A DNA stretch of 64,000 bases, from contig NW_004624776.1 of assembly GCF_000247695.1 (NCBI RefSeq), forward strand, positions 10,927,344 through 10,991,343. Direction: 5' to 3'. The notes below the pieces were generated by a model. That model saw nothing but the letters and a program-made list of their open reading frames with translations, ran no database searches and had not been told where the DNA came from. The stretch's first letter is position 1; every line of letters starts with the position of its first letter. Positions 47,593 to 59,930 of the stretch are shown here, one piece after another. Both the position numbers and the translations under genes were made by a program. The DNA is from Heterocephalus glaber (taxonomy: Eukaryota; Chordata; Mammalia; Rodentia; Bathyergidae).

Positions 47593-47790
47593 AATATTTT
47601 AACTTAAATTTGGCTAATACAGCTTCATCCTCTATGCTATCCATAGTTCTTACAAACTAGAAATCAATAATAATTTTTAACAACTTCAAAGCACTGAAGG
47701 AGATTTGTATATAAAAAGAAAATTCAGTTTCAATTTCTAAGTGTGGATTTATAGGACTTTTTATAGGTTACAACTACAGGTCTAATCTTT

Positions 47791-47870
47791 TTGTTTTGGT
47801 ACCGGGGATCGAACTCAGGACCTTGTGCTTGTGAGGCAGGTGGTGGAACCACTGAGCTAAATCCCTGGCC
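47791..47870 (-). mobile_element. Young ID-like SINE, minus strand
   Basis: GGTACCGGGGATCGAACTCAGG to AGCTAAATCCCTGGCC. CAGGTCTAATCTTTT flanks it on both sides. Confidence 0.9.
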
Positions 47871-47879
47871 CAGGTCTAA

Positions 47880-50540
47880 TCGTTTTGACAACAAAAATGG
47901 CATAAGAATAACAAATTTCCAAACATCCCATTTTCAAAATGCTTTCCTAATAACACATTTCCTCTGAACAAAAACACGTGCTCTCATTCACTGTCAAAAC
48001 AAAATTTTCCTTAAAAAGGCAGACTTGTGAATTTTCTGAAATAGAGGCTGGGTGGCCTATGGCTATCAAGCCTGATGAGCTCATCACAGTTTCTGGCATT
48101 GTGACTGACACAGGATTCTTCCTGGGGTGAAGATGCAGCAGTCTCACTGTGTTATCTGGAGTCACTGCGCTTCCATTACTCATCTCATCCACCTGCAAGG
48201 TTTTTTTTGTCGTGGTTTTTTGGGGAGTTTTTTTACAGCAATCCTTTAAAGCCACCTATTTTTTCAAGGTTTAATTTAGTTAACATAAAATAATGAAATC
48301 CTTCAATCCAGGAGCACATGAACTACAGTGTTCTACAACATACTGAAAGCAAATGAAGATGTGAGGGTTCCTTGGCACCCCTCTTTGAGGCTCACCCCCT
48401 CTGGGGATGGCGCGTCTCACCTACCTCAGAATGTGTGACTCTGACATTCACAGTGAATAAAGCTGCCAGCTTCAATCCCGATTTTAACTATTTGTAAGTT
48501 TAATTGTTTTCAGGAAAAGATTAAATAGAATCTAGAATTCTACTATTTTCTTCCCAGAATCCAAGGCACTGCTAAGGACCCATCCCCCTGAGCAACTGCA
48601 GTGGATCAGGAGTGCACTGGGGAGGGAGTTGTTTGCTTCACTCTCTTCCCCTGCCACCTGGCCAGCTGTGGTGACATCAAGGGTGAAAGGTGGACCTTGG
48701 AAATCACACATCTGACAACATCAGTCTGTGGCCCTGAAATCACTGCTGGTTCCTCGTGGCCAACTGAAAAACGCCCAGACTCTGTGCCTGACTTACATTT
48801 TTAGGGGATGCTTCACAAATGGGCACCAATCTGCTTCTCACCACTCTGTAGCTCTGCCTAGGACTGACCCTACCCTTCTCACACCTGCTCCTGCTGGACC
48901 ACTTTTTTGCCCAAGCTTCACCCTGTAACTTTCCCTAGTTTCTCCCAGGCAGAATGAAATATTCCTTCACTTCTGCATCCTCAGCACTTTAAAACCCCTC
49001 CCTCCCAATCAAAGTGCCAGTGGCTAATCGAAGACAGCTTATCCCTATATGCTGTCTTCTTTATCCCTGGGGTCTCCTTGCCAAGAGTGTCTATAATACA
49101 CTCCTCAGTTTGGAATGAAAGTAGACGTGCTCTCTCCTGCATATGATTCCTCACATTCTTGGGCCACCTGCCAGAATCACAATGACAATAGTGCAAAACC
49201 TTTCCTAGGGCGAGGTGGCTCATTGTCACTGCTCTGGGTCACTCACCAGGTTTTGCTGCTGTCCTTTCTCCTTTGGAGAAAGAAAAGCTTCCCTGTCTAA
49301 TAGAATTGTGACCAGTAGAGAACAGCTCTGGTCACACGCTTGTGAGACTAGTATTTTGGAAGAAGAGAATAAATGGGATACAGGTTAGTTTTCCCCTGCA
49401 GACTAGAGGAGCTAAGCATCAGACCCCAGAAGCTGGGGGAATGACCAAGGGTCAGTATGTAGGTCAGGTATGTCATATTTTAGCCACCTCTGATGGTCAG
49501 ATGGAGGGGCCACAAGGCTTCCTAGTGTTTGTATGGGTGGCTCCCAGTACAAGTGTCAGGTGGGATCACATGCCACCAAAAGTTTACACAGAAGAGGGAG
49601 TGGACATGTCCCTCTCCCTGTGGTATTCATGAAGAGCCACACAGTTGGAATACAACAGAAAAGCAAGGTATACAAACAGTGTCGACCTTCTCCATGGCCA
49701 TTTCTCCATCAGTGAGTAACTAAGATGGCAATTTGCTTGTTCCCTGCATGTGAGTTTAGTGTCTATGGTATAGGGCTCTTTGAATGTCAGTGTCATTGAG
49801 GTTTTGATAATTACGCACCTTCAAAAGATGTTCAATGTAATTCTGATCATACTCCTCTAAAAAAGCCTCAGATTAAAAGCTTTCGCTGGCTCTTTAGACC
49901 GTGGGCCTGCAATTACAGAAAATGAACTGCATTTTAGCTTTCCATTGAAATTAATAACAACAGTTCCCCAGTTGACTCTGTGAATAGTTAATGGAACAAA
50001 CAGGATACTTCAGTACAATATGGGTTGGAAAGCCATTTGAGTGAGATTCTGGGTTTCAAATGGGAAAATAATTCATACAATGCAATCCTTTTTCATATGC
50101 ACTCTGTACCATAGATGTTTCTCTGGAATAAAAACTGAACTATTTAACAAATGATTAACCATACTTCAGTCAACATGTATTCTGATGAAAATTGAACTCA
50201 GGTAAATAATCTAGCATATGGTAGTCAGCACTGCAAAAGACCTTAGAGGACATATATGCATAGACACAGACACAAGGCTGGTAAGGGGCAGAGATAAAAG
50301 TGGAACCCAGTCTATAGACCTAGAAGAAAGCAAACTCTTATGGAAGGTCCCGTGGAAGAGGTCAGTAATAGTGACAAAGGAACCTCACTGGAACTTGGCC
50401 TCTTGGCCCCCTAACACTGCAAATTTATTAATGGGCTGGGAGATCTTTGGACTCTTTAGTGATTGGGATATGTAGGGGGAGGAGGCAAAAATGTATGATT
50501 TAGAATAGTCTATGGGTCCCCTATTTTCAGTTTATAAGAA
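47880..50540. other. Intergenic stretch, nothing recognised
   Basis: I see no gene or named repeat in this 2.7 kb. ORFs are short and overlap on both strands. Confidence 0.5.
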
Positions 50541-50704
50541 TAAAGTCTAAAAAACAATGGAAACAGTAGTGTAGAATTAAGTAAAATTGCGACATCCAAA
50601 ATCAGCACACATGAAACAACTACATTCCTAAACACTAAAATGAATAATCCAAAGAAGAAAATGATTTCATTTGCAAAAGCATTAAGAAGAATAAAATATT
50701 TAGG

Positions 50705-50806
50705 GAGCTGGAGGATAGCTCAGTGGTAGAGAGCACTTGCCTAGTATGTGCAAGGCCTTTGATCTGATCCCCAGCAATGCAAACAAACAAAACAAAAATA
50801 CAAAAA
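50705..50806 (+). mobile_element. ID SINE, plus strand, nested in L1
   Basis: GAGCTGGAGGATAGCTCAGTGG to GATCTGATCCCCAGCAATGC with an (AAAC)n tail. The flanking AATATTTAGGGA and AATACTTAGGA suggest the duplication. Confidence 0.82.
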
Positions 50807-51162
50807 AATACTTAGGAATAAAGTTGACTGAGGATGTGAAAGGCTTGTCCACTGAGAACTACAAAGATTGCTGCAAGCAGTTAAAGAAGACATAAACAAG
50901 TGAAAAGACATCCATATTCAAAGAACATAAGACAAGATGTTAATACTACCACAGGCAAACTACAGATTCAATGCAATCTCTACCAAAACCCCAATTATAT
51001 TCTTAAAAAAATTAAAAATGCATCCTAAAATTCATATACAATCAAGAGACCCAAATTAGCCATAAATATCTTGAAAAGGGGTGAGGGAGCAAAGTTGAAG
51101 ATCTCGTACTTCCTGATTTCAACTTTTCTACAAAGCTATAATAATCAAAACAGTGTGATAAC

Positions 51163-51247
51163 GGGCCGGGGATTTAGCTTAGTGGTTTTGCCGCCTGCTG
51201 CGCAAGAGCAAGGACCTGAGTTCGATCCCCGGTAACAAAAAAAAAAC
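51163..51247 (+). mobile_element. Young ID-like SINE, plus strand, nested in L1
   Basis: GGGCCGGGGATTTAGCTTAGTGG to TTCGATCCCCGGTAAC plus an A-tail. CAAAACAGTGTGA is at 51146-51158 and again at 51248-51260. Confidence 0.9.
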
Positions 51248-51900
51248 CAAAACAGTGTGACACTGATATTGAGACAAAGATACAGTCCACTGGGGTAGAA
51301 CAGAGAGCATAGAAATAACCCCTCATGTATGTGCAGTCAAGTAATTGTCAACAGGGTGCCAAAACCATTCAATGGGAAAAGTCTTTTCAACAAATGATAC
51401 TGGCAAAACTGGACATCTACATGCAAAAGAATGAAGCTAGATAATTGCCTTATACCATATAAAAATGTTACCTTAAAATCAATTAAAAAACTAAACATTT
51501 ATAGGTAAAACTGCAAAATTCTTAGAAAGCAAGAGGAAAGCTTCATGGCAATCATTTCTTGGCTATGACAAAAACTTAGATAACAGAAAAAAAAGTTGGA
51601 CATCATCAAAATGAAAAATGTGTATCAGTATACTAGCAAGAGAGTGAAACAGCAACTAAGAATGGGAGAAAATATATTTACAAATCCTATTCTGATAAGA
51701 GATTAATATCAGAATACATAAGGAAATCCTGTAAGTCAACAACAATGATAACAAAACCCAAATGGAAAAAGTGGGCAAAGAATTTGATTAGACACATCTC
51801 CTGGAAGGATATAGATACTAATAAGCACATGAAAAAATGTTCAACATCACTAATCCTTACAGAAATGCAAATAAAAACTGGATACTTTTACCCATCAGAT

Positions 51901-51985
51901 TTTTTTTTTTGGTACCGGGGATAGAACTCTGGACCTTGTGTTTTCGAGGCAGGTGGCAGAACCACTGAGCTTAATCCCTGCCTTC
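51901..51985 (-). mobile_element. Young ID-like SINE, minus strand, nested in L1
   Basis: A T-tail, then GGTACCGGGGATAGAACTCTGG to GAGCTTAATCCCTGCC. ACCCATCAGATTTTT occurs on both sides. Confidence 0.88.
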
Positions 51986-52549
51986 ACCCATCAGATTTTT
52001 AAAAAGATACCACTTTTCACCCATCTATTTAAAAAAAGAAAATAAGTGTTGGGGACAATGTAGAGAAATTGGAACACTTGTGCATTACTGGTAAGAATCT
52101 AAACTTGTACAACCACTAGGGGAAACAGTATTGTTTTCCTCAAAGCAGTGAAAACAGAATTAGCATATGATCCAGAAATCACACTTGACATTACAGTACT
52201 AAAAACTTGAAAGCAGGGACTTGGGCCTCAGATAGTTGCACACTCATGTTCACAGTAGTGTTATTCACAACAAAAGGTGGCCACAGAATTTAGAGGGTAC
52301 AGAATTTCACCTTGGGAAGATGCAAAAGTTCTGGAGTCCTATGGTGGCGATGGTTCCACAACAGTGACAATGTATTTAATTGACACTGAACTGTACACTA
52401 AAAATGGTCAATTTTATGGCATGTGTGTTTTATCATAAAATATTATAGAAATATACACATGCAAATATGCTTATGCTATCATAAAGAAAAAGTAGGGATA
52501 CACATAGTGTGTTTGAATTGTGTAAATGTTTTTAAAAGAGTATGTTTGT

Positions 52550-52648
52550 AACAAAAAAAAATGGGGCTGGGATTTAGCTCAGTGGTGTCACCGCCTGCCT
52601 CACAAACACAAGGTCCCAACTTCGATCCCTGGTACCAAAAAAAAAAAA
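52550..52648 (+). mobile_element. Young ID-like SINE, plus strand, with an A-rich 5' extension
   Basis: GGGGCTGGGATTTAGCTCAGTGG to TTCGATCCCTGGTACC plus an A-tail. The 16-bp duplication AAAAGAGTATGTTTGT is at 52534-52549 and 52649-52664, but 13 extra A-rich bases (52550-52562) sit between the left duplication and the SINE head. Confidence 0.88.
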
Positions 52649-53469
52649 AAAAGAGTATGTTTGTGAGTATATGTGCAATTCCGCACGAAAGAAGACTGGT
52701 AAGATACTTCACAGTTATAAGCTAAGTGGTTCCATTTGGTGATTAGGGTGATTTCGGTTGACTTCTCCATACTTTATCACTTTTTCACAGTGAGCCTGAA
52801 TTACATATGTCATGCCTCAAAAGTAAAGTCAAATGGAAAGAAATGTTCACCATATGTTCAAAGAGAATGGTAATGCCACACATCACCCATACCCAGGGAG
52901 GATGTAAAAGGATCTTACTCATGGAAACTTAAACAAATTGTTTTAACAAATCCTCACAACAAACAAACTCACAAAGTTATTGCTACCATTCCACTTTACT
53001 GATGTAGAAATGAAGGTAAAGTAACCTGCTAAATGTATAGTCACGACCTGTTAACCTGGCAACCCTCCCACTGGAGTGGAGTTTACAGGCTCAGGGGAGG
53101 GGTGTTCAACCCCACCCACCCACACCTTTCCGTCCTGCTCCTAAGTCCCAGTGTCTGATTCCATGGTGTGCAGTTTGGAAGGTACTTTAAGAATACTCTG
53201 GCTCAGGACATTTGTTTTGACTCCTTTTCACCAAGTTGACATGACTTGCCTTTAAAAAAAAATTCATCATAATAAAGTCTATAGGCATGAAGAGGAATTT
53301 CAAAAGTAGGTTAGCCAAGGCACTCATGGTTAAGAGAAATGTAAGAGGAATAAAGATGAAAAGAATTTATGCAATACTGAGACAGAAAACTCCTCCCAGC
53401 CACTTCCCTTGTAGAAGCTCAGTCCTTGTAAGGCACTATAGCTTGCATCTTTTTCCATACCTTCACCCA

Positions 53470-53516
53470 CTATGTCACTCACCCATGTCACCCTAAGAAG
53501 AGGGTGAGTGACGTAG
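53470..53516. repeat. Imperfect inverted repeat (hairpin)
   Basis: CTATGTCACTCACCC (53470-53484) pairs with GGGTGAGTGACGTAG (53502-53516) with one mismatch, around a 17-base loop. Confidence 0.8.
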
Positions 53517-55616
53517 AAACACCAGCATAATAGCAGATTCTGTAAACTATGGGACCCGTGGTTATGAACATCTCAAAGACCTGACTAGGTGGGCATGGGG
53601 CACAGGGAAAATGTGATAGCAGGAATGACACTCCCAGCCGGTCTGAGCTGGGGATGAAGTGGCCTGAGAGTCTGTCTCTCTGTGGGCAATGTGAATTTTT
53701 AGAAAATAGATTTCTGAGATGTAGAATGGATGTTATTACACATAGAGCTAATAAGACATGGTTGAGGAGTAACAAATTTCCAATGCTTCTGCCTCAACTG
53801 AGAACAGACCTGTAGGACACCTTGGCCCTGGAGTTGTCTTATGCAGATTTTAATTTCAAAACGGCACAAAACTAGAAGAAAGCATTAAAAGGTTAGCCAA
53901 TGTCAGGACTGAAAAAGTCTTAATGAACTGAAACCGAAAGATTGAACTTTTAAAAGGTAAAGTGCCTCATGTAGGTTCAAATAACGAGTTACTTAAATAC
54001 ACAATGGAGGAAAAGTCAGAAATCCCAGGCAGCTACAACTCAGTGTGCATGTGCACCACAGTGTAACGTGGCTGCCCTAAAGCGTTCAGTGGTATCTGTG
54101 CAAGCGGAGCACAGTGGCTACATGAAGGAAGGGAGTGGCCCCATGGTCCTTTGTTCTCAATGTCACATTCAGATCTTGTGGATGTTCTTAAAGGCGGATG
54201 TGGAAATCTGGATGGTGTCCAAGGAGAGCTCTGGAAGTCTCGTCCTCTGAGGCAAGACTGCAAAACAGTGCGCGTTCGTCCTGAAATGACCTGGGTCCCA
54301 CACCGCAGTCCTTGTGAGTATGCAAGACTGTTGTGGAGAAGAGAGTTGGCATCTTCTGCATCACTACAGAGGGCTGACCTGGCGCTTATGTTGGAAAATG
54401 AAGAGAAACAGATGGGCTCTAGTGAGAGGACACTTCCTAACAATTCCAGGCATTCCAGGTGGCCAGGTTTTTGGCAAGGTTTTTGAAGAGGTCAGGGGGA
54501 CACCAGGAAGGGCTCTGGTGCTGGCAGAGAAGTTAAGTGAGGTGGCCTCTGAGGTCCCTTCCGACTCTGAAACTCCAGTTGGTGCTGTTAGGACTCCAGG
54601 CCCCACCTCTGCATCACAACCTCCAGGGCCCTGGGCAGCTTGTGGGGCTGGTGGGGGATGTCTGAGGAAAAGAGGGTTTACAGAGGAGGAAACCAGAGTC
54701 CAGAGAAGTTCAGTGACTCCCCCGGGTCTCAGCATAGCCAGGACCAGGGTCCAATCTGCTGACTGGGAGTCTCATGCCATACCTGCCTTCCCCTACCCAT
54801 CCACCACACAGCAGGAGGACAGGTAACAGCTGCGGGCAGCAAGACAAAGGAGAAGGGAAGTATCATTTCAGATGAGCCAAACAATGAAAAGGAGGAGAGG
54901 GACCAAGCTCATTTCTTCCCTGCCATGGTCAGTCTGCTCTGGGCTGGAGTCCTGGCTGACCCCACTGGGAGAGGGTCTCCTGGCACTCCTGGGCTACGGC
55001 ACAGAGAGGATTGAGACAGACACACCAGGCTTGCTTCTCCAACTGGACGCTGTGTTGTAAGCTCCGCTGCTGCTCAGGAGTAGGGCAGGAGCACATTCAG
55101 AGGATTTAGGCATAGAATAGAGCTGAGGGAATATTTAGAAACCCAGCCCTTAGGAGCCTGTTCCTTCCCTCTGAGCTTTAGTTTCCTTACTCACGAACAG
55201 GTGGTATGGCAGGTCCCCAGGAGCCAAAGACCAGGGAGAGCTGTGTGAACTGGAGACTGGCAATCTGCTTTGTGTGGCTGTGTCAGACTAGCACATGGGG
55301 TGATATATAAAGAACCAAAATGTATTAGCTCACAGTCCTGGGGGCTGAGAAGTCCAGTGTCAAGGCAGCTGCAGGTCTGGCAAATGTCATTTGTAGATTA
55401 CGGTGCTTTGAATGTCCCTGGGAGGACGGGAATGCTTAGTCCTTTGCCCAGGGAAGGCATATGGGCCAAGAGACAAAAGGAGGCCACATCCAGCATTTTG
55501 TAACACCACTCCCAGGAGGGCAGAGGCTGTGGCCTAAGCACCCTTTAAAGGTCCCAACTCTGAATACTGTTAGGCAACTACACTTGCACAGCAAAGTGCA
55601 ATAGGATTTCTTGGTG

Positions 55617-55641
55617 GTGTGTGTGTGTGTGCGTGTGTGTG
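55617..55641. repeat. (GT)n microsatellite
   Basis: A GT run with one GC interruption; the overlapping ORFs are repeat-driven. Confidence 0.9.
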
Positions 55642-56270
55642 AGCTGCTCTGCCACCTGGCCAATGTCAGCACATGACAGCTCGCAATCACTGGCTGACCA
55701 GTCATTCCAGAAGCTGACAGTCTCACTGCCAGCAGAGCCTTCCTCCCTAGCCTTGGACTCTGGGTGTCCACACAACCGGTACCAGCCCAGTGGACAAAGA
55801 GCCTTGTGACAGTCTATAAAGTGTCCTTCTCTTGTAAGACAACATGTGCCCTGTCACTCTGCTGAAGAGGACCCCGAGAACGCTGGCTTCCAAACATGGT
55901 AAGGGCACAGCTCCATGGAGAAGCTTTTAACAATAAACCAAGTTGTGGCTTCATGGACTTAGCCAGTTGGTCACTGGTGTGTCATTCCACAAGTTTATTT
56001 CTGACTCACAGGTGGAGATTGCTGGTAACTGCCCTGGTGTGGGCTGGGAGAGGGGAAGCCCTGGTGATTCCCATGAGGTAAATACTCCTCTCCTGTGACT
56101 GGCTCCAAGCTGCCGGCATAGTGTCACTGAGCATATTGCTGAAAAGAGATGCACACGGTTGTCTCTTGGGACATTTCCAGCTCCTCTCTGCTTGAAAACT
56201 TTGTGGGCCCGCTCTCCCAGGCACCTGCTGAAGGAAGCCCCAGGGATTCTTCTCCAACAGTAAGGCTCAA

Positions 56271-56512
56271 AACTGCATGTGGTAGTGCATGCCTGCAATC
56301 CCAGCACTCTGAGAGGCTGAGGCAGGAGGATCATACGTTCAAACCCAGACTGGGTAATTTTGCAATTTAGTGAGATCTTGTCTCAAAATTAAAAGCAAAA
56401 TAACAAAACTAGAAACAGGGCTGTGGATGTTGCTCAGTGCAAGAACACTTGCCTAGCATGCACCAAGCCCTGGGTTCAATCTCTAGTATCTCAACAAAAC
56501 AAAACAAACAAA
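56271..56512 (+). mobile_element. B1-dID SINE, full-length, plus strand
   Basis: A B1 part (GGTAGTGCATGCCTGCAATCCC, GAGGCTGAGGCAGGAGGATC), an A-rich linker, then an ID part (GGGCTGTGGATGTTGCTCAGTG to GGGTTCAATCTCTAG) with an (AAAC)n tail. AACAGTAAGGCTCAA before it recurs as AACAGTGAAGCTCAA after it. Confidence 0.88.
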
Positions 56513-56799
56513 CAGTGAAGCTCAAGTATAGTCACAAATGTGGTTGGTAGCCATGAAAGTCAACTGGGGGAAAGAGGTACCCAAGGACATTCACCTCTGG
56601 GCATCATCCTCAAGGGCATGCCATCTCTGTGGCAGCCCCGAGCCCTTGCTGGCCTGGCGTTTTCTTCAAAGACACAGTGATGCCTGGAGGTCTCCTCAAG
56701 AGGCAGCAGAGGCAGAGCAGGGGCAAAATGCCAAGGGAGCTCCTGATCTAACCTGCAAGAATTCATGTTTCCTTGACATTTTCCCCACTGGGGAAAGAA

Positions 56800-56930
56800 A
56801 AACAGCATGAGAATTGGAGTCAGCAAACCTCAATCCAATTCAAGGTTCACTCCTACAAGCTGTGTGCCTGGGGCAAAGCACTTGGCCTCTCTAATTTTCA
56901 GAGCCTCCATCTGTTCAGTGGGAGGAAGGC
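56800..56930 (-). mobile_element. MIR SINE, minus strand
   Basis: AGCTGTGTGCCTGGGGCAAAGCACTTGGCCTCTC, then TTTTCAGAGCCTCCATCTGTTCAGTGGG matches reverse MIR. Confidence 0.75.
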
Positions 56931-57099
56931 AGCAGCCTTTGCAACCTCACAAAGTAAAAGGAAACAGAAACTAAAAAGGGGTAAGGATTGTGAATATACT
57001 TTGTAAACTAAAAGAATGTGTCCAGATAGGAGGGATTATTTTACTGTTCCCCACGCCTGTTCCCTATCCCTAGATCTACTCCAATGAGCCAGTACAGAG

Positions 57100-58260
57100 G
57101 GCTGGTGTGTGGCTGCTTCTCTAGCAGCGGCCTGCTCGGCCATTGCTAAGTTTGTACTGCTGACTATGGCCGAGGACCCTGCAGTGCTGACAGCAAACCT
57201 GTGCTTTGCTTTGTACAAGAGCAGCCTTCTGGAGCCTGTCCGGAAGTTGGAGACAAAGGTGCTGGGCAGACACCAAGCTGACAGCCCAGAAACGCTGACC
57301 AGCGAATGTTGGACCCAGCCTCAACAAGAGACCAAGCACAGAGGCAAGGGCCTCTGACTATTCCTTTCTAGACAGGGAGATAGATGCACAAGAAGAGAAT
57401 GTCATTTTATCTTTAGATGAAACTCGAGTCTCTGTTGATTCATTCTCTGATGATGGTGAAAATTCCAGTTCCAGTAGCTCTGAATTAGTCCAGTTGGGGA
57501 ACTAAGAACATGAAAACTACAAGAATAAAAACAGAAGGCAGACAGATGGCACTGCAGGGGTGGAGGGGAGTAGGGAACAGGGAAAGGGGACGTTACTAGG
57601 ACCTCTGCAGTAAGTCCTAGCCTCCTGCAACCCAGGACAGCACAAGGCGAACTGACTTATTATACACAAAAGGTAGAAAATATGAGACTTTGAGAAGAAG
57701 CTGAGCTTTGGGTCTGATCAGTGCTGCTCTAGGCGGCAAAGACAAAAGCCCCCGGAGCTTACCACACCTTTTATTCAGTACATCAGGAGAAACAGATGTA
57801 ACGAATGACTTGCAGAGAGTTCAGTACCTCGGGATAAAAAAAAGTGTAACAAAGGACGAGGGGCAGTGGAAATCCAAGAACAATGAGGAACTGAGTAGAT
57901 GAAGATTTTGTTCCTCCCAGGATGTCTTCAGTGGGTGCAGTCTTGTCCTGGAGCATCACAGCATCACTGGACCATTGAGGTCTTAGCTGTGATCGGAAGC
58001 CAAAATGGAGTTTTGTCTCAAAATCCCATAGCTGTAGGCAGGAGAACTAGGCCTAATGAAATCATCTTTCCTCAAAATGATGTAGAATCGCTCCTGACAG
58101 AAAGGTTGTACACAAAGCTTTGGAAAAAGTGAGTCCAAAAGGAGACAAAACTGAGCTGTGTACCATGCTCCATACCTGCTCAGCGTGAAGGGCCAACCTG
58201 CAGTAGGAAAGGTGACCCATGCTTTGGGGCTCATCCTTTCTCAAGCTGATGGGAAACTAG
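57100..58260 (+). pseudogene. Possible degraded retrocopy, gene not identified
   Basis: I do not recognise the parent. A GC-rich, mRNA-like start precedes ATGGCCGAGGACCCTGCAGT. Frame 1 stays open from 57109 to 57357. Near 57350 a shift to frame 2 gives an acidic, Ser-rich stretch (EIDAQEENVILSLDETRV, then SFSDDGENSSSSSSE) that looks protein-like, ending at TAA near 57506. Further open pieces in changing frames follow at 57708-57902 and 57899-58132. No splice sites, clear poly-A tail or target duplication are visible. Chance is a real alternative. Confidence 0.25.
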
Positions 58261-58714
58261 AGCTCCAGTCCTAAAATCAAGACAGCAGTAGGCATTTGCA
58301 CTGGACATCAGAGACAGGGGAAAAAAATGCCTCTTCCACCCACATCTACCACAGGGCAGGATGGATGTACAAAGATCTAATTGAAACTGAGGAAAGAAGA
58401 TTCTAGAAACTTCTACTAGGTAACCTCTGATTCATATAGGGTTCTTAATGGAACAACACAGACTACATCAGGCCATAACTTTTTCTGCAAGTTCATTCTG
58501 CTAGGAATAACTAAAAGATAGCTTTACAAACCCTGGCTCCACAGCTAATAGTGGATTGAGGAAAAAGAGCAACGAATAAATAATAATGTATGTTAGAACT
58601 TGGGGTTTTCTTTCACTGACTTTCCTCATTTACTTTCAGGAGACAACATCTTGAAAAAGCTGCAGAAGATCCCATCATCATCAATACTGATTTCCATAAT
58701 AGTTTACGCATTTG

Positions 58715-58788
58715 GCTTTAGGGTCTTCGAACTCAGGTCCTTGCGCTTTCGAGGCAGGTGCAGTGCCACTGAGCTAAATCCCCGGCTC
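58715..58788 (-). mobile_element. ID-like SINE, minus strand, tail truncated
   Basis: CTTCGAACTCAGGTCCTTGCGC to GAGCTAAATCCCCGGCTC. TAGTTTACGCATTTG before it and TAGTTTGCACATTTG after it are the worn duplication. The usual GGTACC/T-tail is missing. Confidence 0.85.
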
Positions 58789-59191
58789 TAGTTTGCACAT
58801 TTGAGAAATGACAGGGTTGGACAAGATGTCCATAAGGCACCACGCTGCCCGCATGCTCTCCAACTCTGAGATGGAACGTGTCTTACACACAGTGCTTCTC
58901 TGACTTGTGAGAAACAAGATGGTCCCATAGATCAGAGAGTTCTGCAAGAACAGGTGTCCCTGTGGAGCCTAGGTGCATGATGAGCAGGTGGTTCATGGGT
59001 AGGAACCTCCTTCTTCATTTACTCTGCTAAAACTTTAAAGAATAGACTGGAAGGGGACCTGCAGAAGAGGGCTTCTGTAGTGCTTTGTTTCTTGACCCTG
59101 GTGGTGGCTTCATAGTTGTAGTCACTTTGTGATGGACATTATGATCTATGCACTTTTATTTACATAAGTTGTGCCTCAATAAATCGTTCAC

Positions 59192-59271
59192 TTTTTTTTC
59201 TTTGGTGGTACTGGGGATTGAACTCAAGACCCCACACACTGGGCTCTACCACTGAGCTACATCCCCAGCTC
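59192..59271 (-). mobile_element. Older ID SINE, minus strand
   Basis: A T-tail, GGTACTGGGGATTGAACTCAAG to GAGCTACATCCCCAGC. Confidence 0.8.
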
Positions 59272-59745
59272 AGTTGTTTGCATTTGTAATGTCATAACAT
59301 ATCATATTCCATTGACTTTCAGGTTTTAAAACTTAAAATACATCTACGAATTTGTATATGGGAGTGATCCAACCCTAAATCCTGGGGCTTCCTGTGTAGT
59401 GGGGGTTCGGGGCCTTGCGTGGCAGTAGCAGCAGGTTTCTTCTCACTGCATGACGTTCTCTCTCCTAGTGGAGGGGACACTGAGAACAGGGAATCAAGAC
59501 AGATACTGGCATTTGCCTCTACTTCCTGTGTTCTGCACCTCAGACAGCATCAGCACTGACCACTCTGTGCTAGGACCTAGCACATCTAAACCACCCTCTG
59601 CAGTGCCCTGGCTCCCCAGGAAGTCCCTGTTTCTGTCAGAGAGACTCAAAGCACCCATTTGAGACCAATGACTTTCTGGAGAAGTCACCTGGGTTTCTAG
59701 TCACCTCTCACTTCTTGTAGCATCAACTTAAAAAAAATTTTTTTC

Positions 59746-59930
59746 TAGCCAAGCATGGTGACACCTGTCTACAATCCCAGCACCCTGGTAAGCTGAGGCA
59801 GGAGGATTGCAAGTTTGAGCCCCATCTGGGCAACTCGGCAACTTAGCGAGACCCTGTCTCAAAATTTTAAAAGGACTGGGGATATAGCTCAGGGCGAAAG
59901 CCCTGGTTTCAATCCCCAAGAGAAAATTTT
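59746..59930 (+). mobile_element. B1-dID SINE, plus strand
   Basis: GCCAAGCATGGTGACACCTGTC, GCTGAGGCAGGAGGATTGC, GCGAGACCCTGTCTCAAAATTT, then ACTGGGGATATAGCTCAGGGCG to TTTCAATCCCCAAG. Confidence 0.88.

Larger units (their letters stand above)
50545..52450 (+). mobile_element. Old L1 fragment (ORF2 3' part), plus strand, with nested SINEs
   Basis: Blocks such as TCAATGCAATCTCTACCAAA, GATTTCAACTTTTCTACAAAGC, GAGAAAATATATTTACAAATCC and GAAATGCAAATAAAAACTGG are L1 ORF2. SINEs at 50705-50806, 51163-51247 and 51901-51985 interrupt it. It has no intact frame. Confidence 0.85.
52665..56255. other. Intergenic stretch, moderately GC-rich, no gene supported
   Basis: MIR-like pieces occur near 52925-53045 (plus), 54665-54790 and 55150-55200. 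The 170-codon ORF at 54314-54826 partly overlaps MIR-like sequence, has overlapping rivals on the other strand and no known domain. A (GT)n tract is at 55617-55641. Confidence 0.5.

Noticed and set aside
54314..54826. 170-codon plus-strand ORF as a gene
   Set aside because: It overlaps a MIR-like piece and a 123-codon ORF on the other strand, has no known domain, and shows no splice or promoter context.
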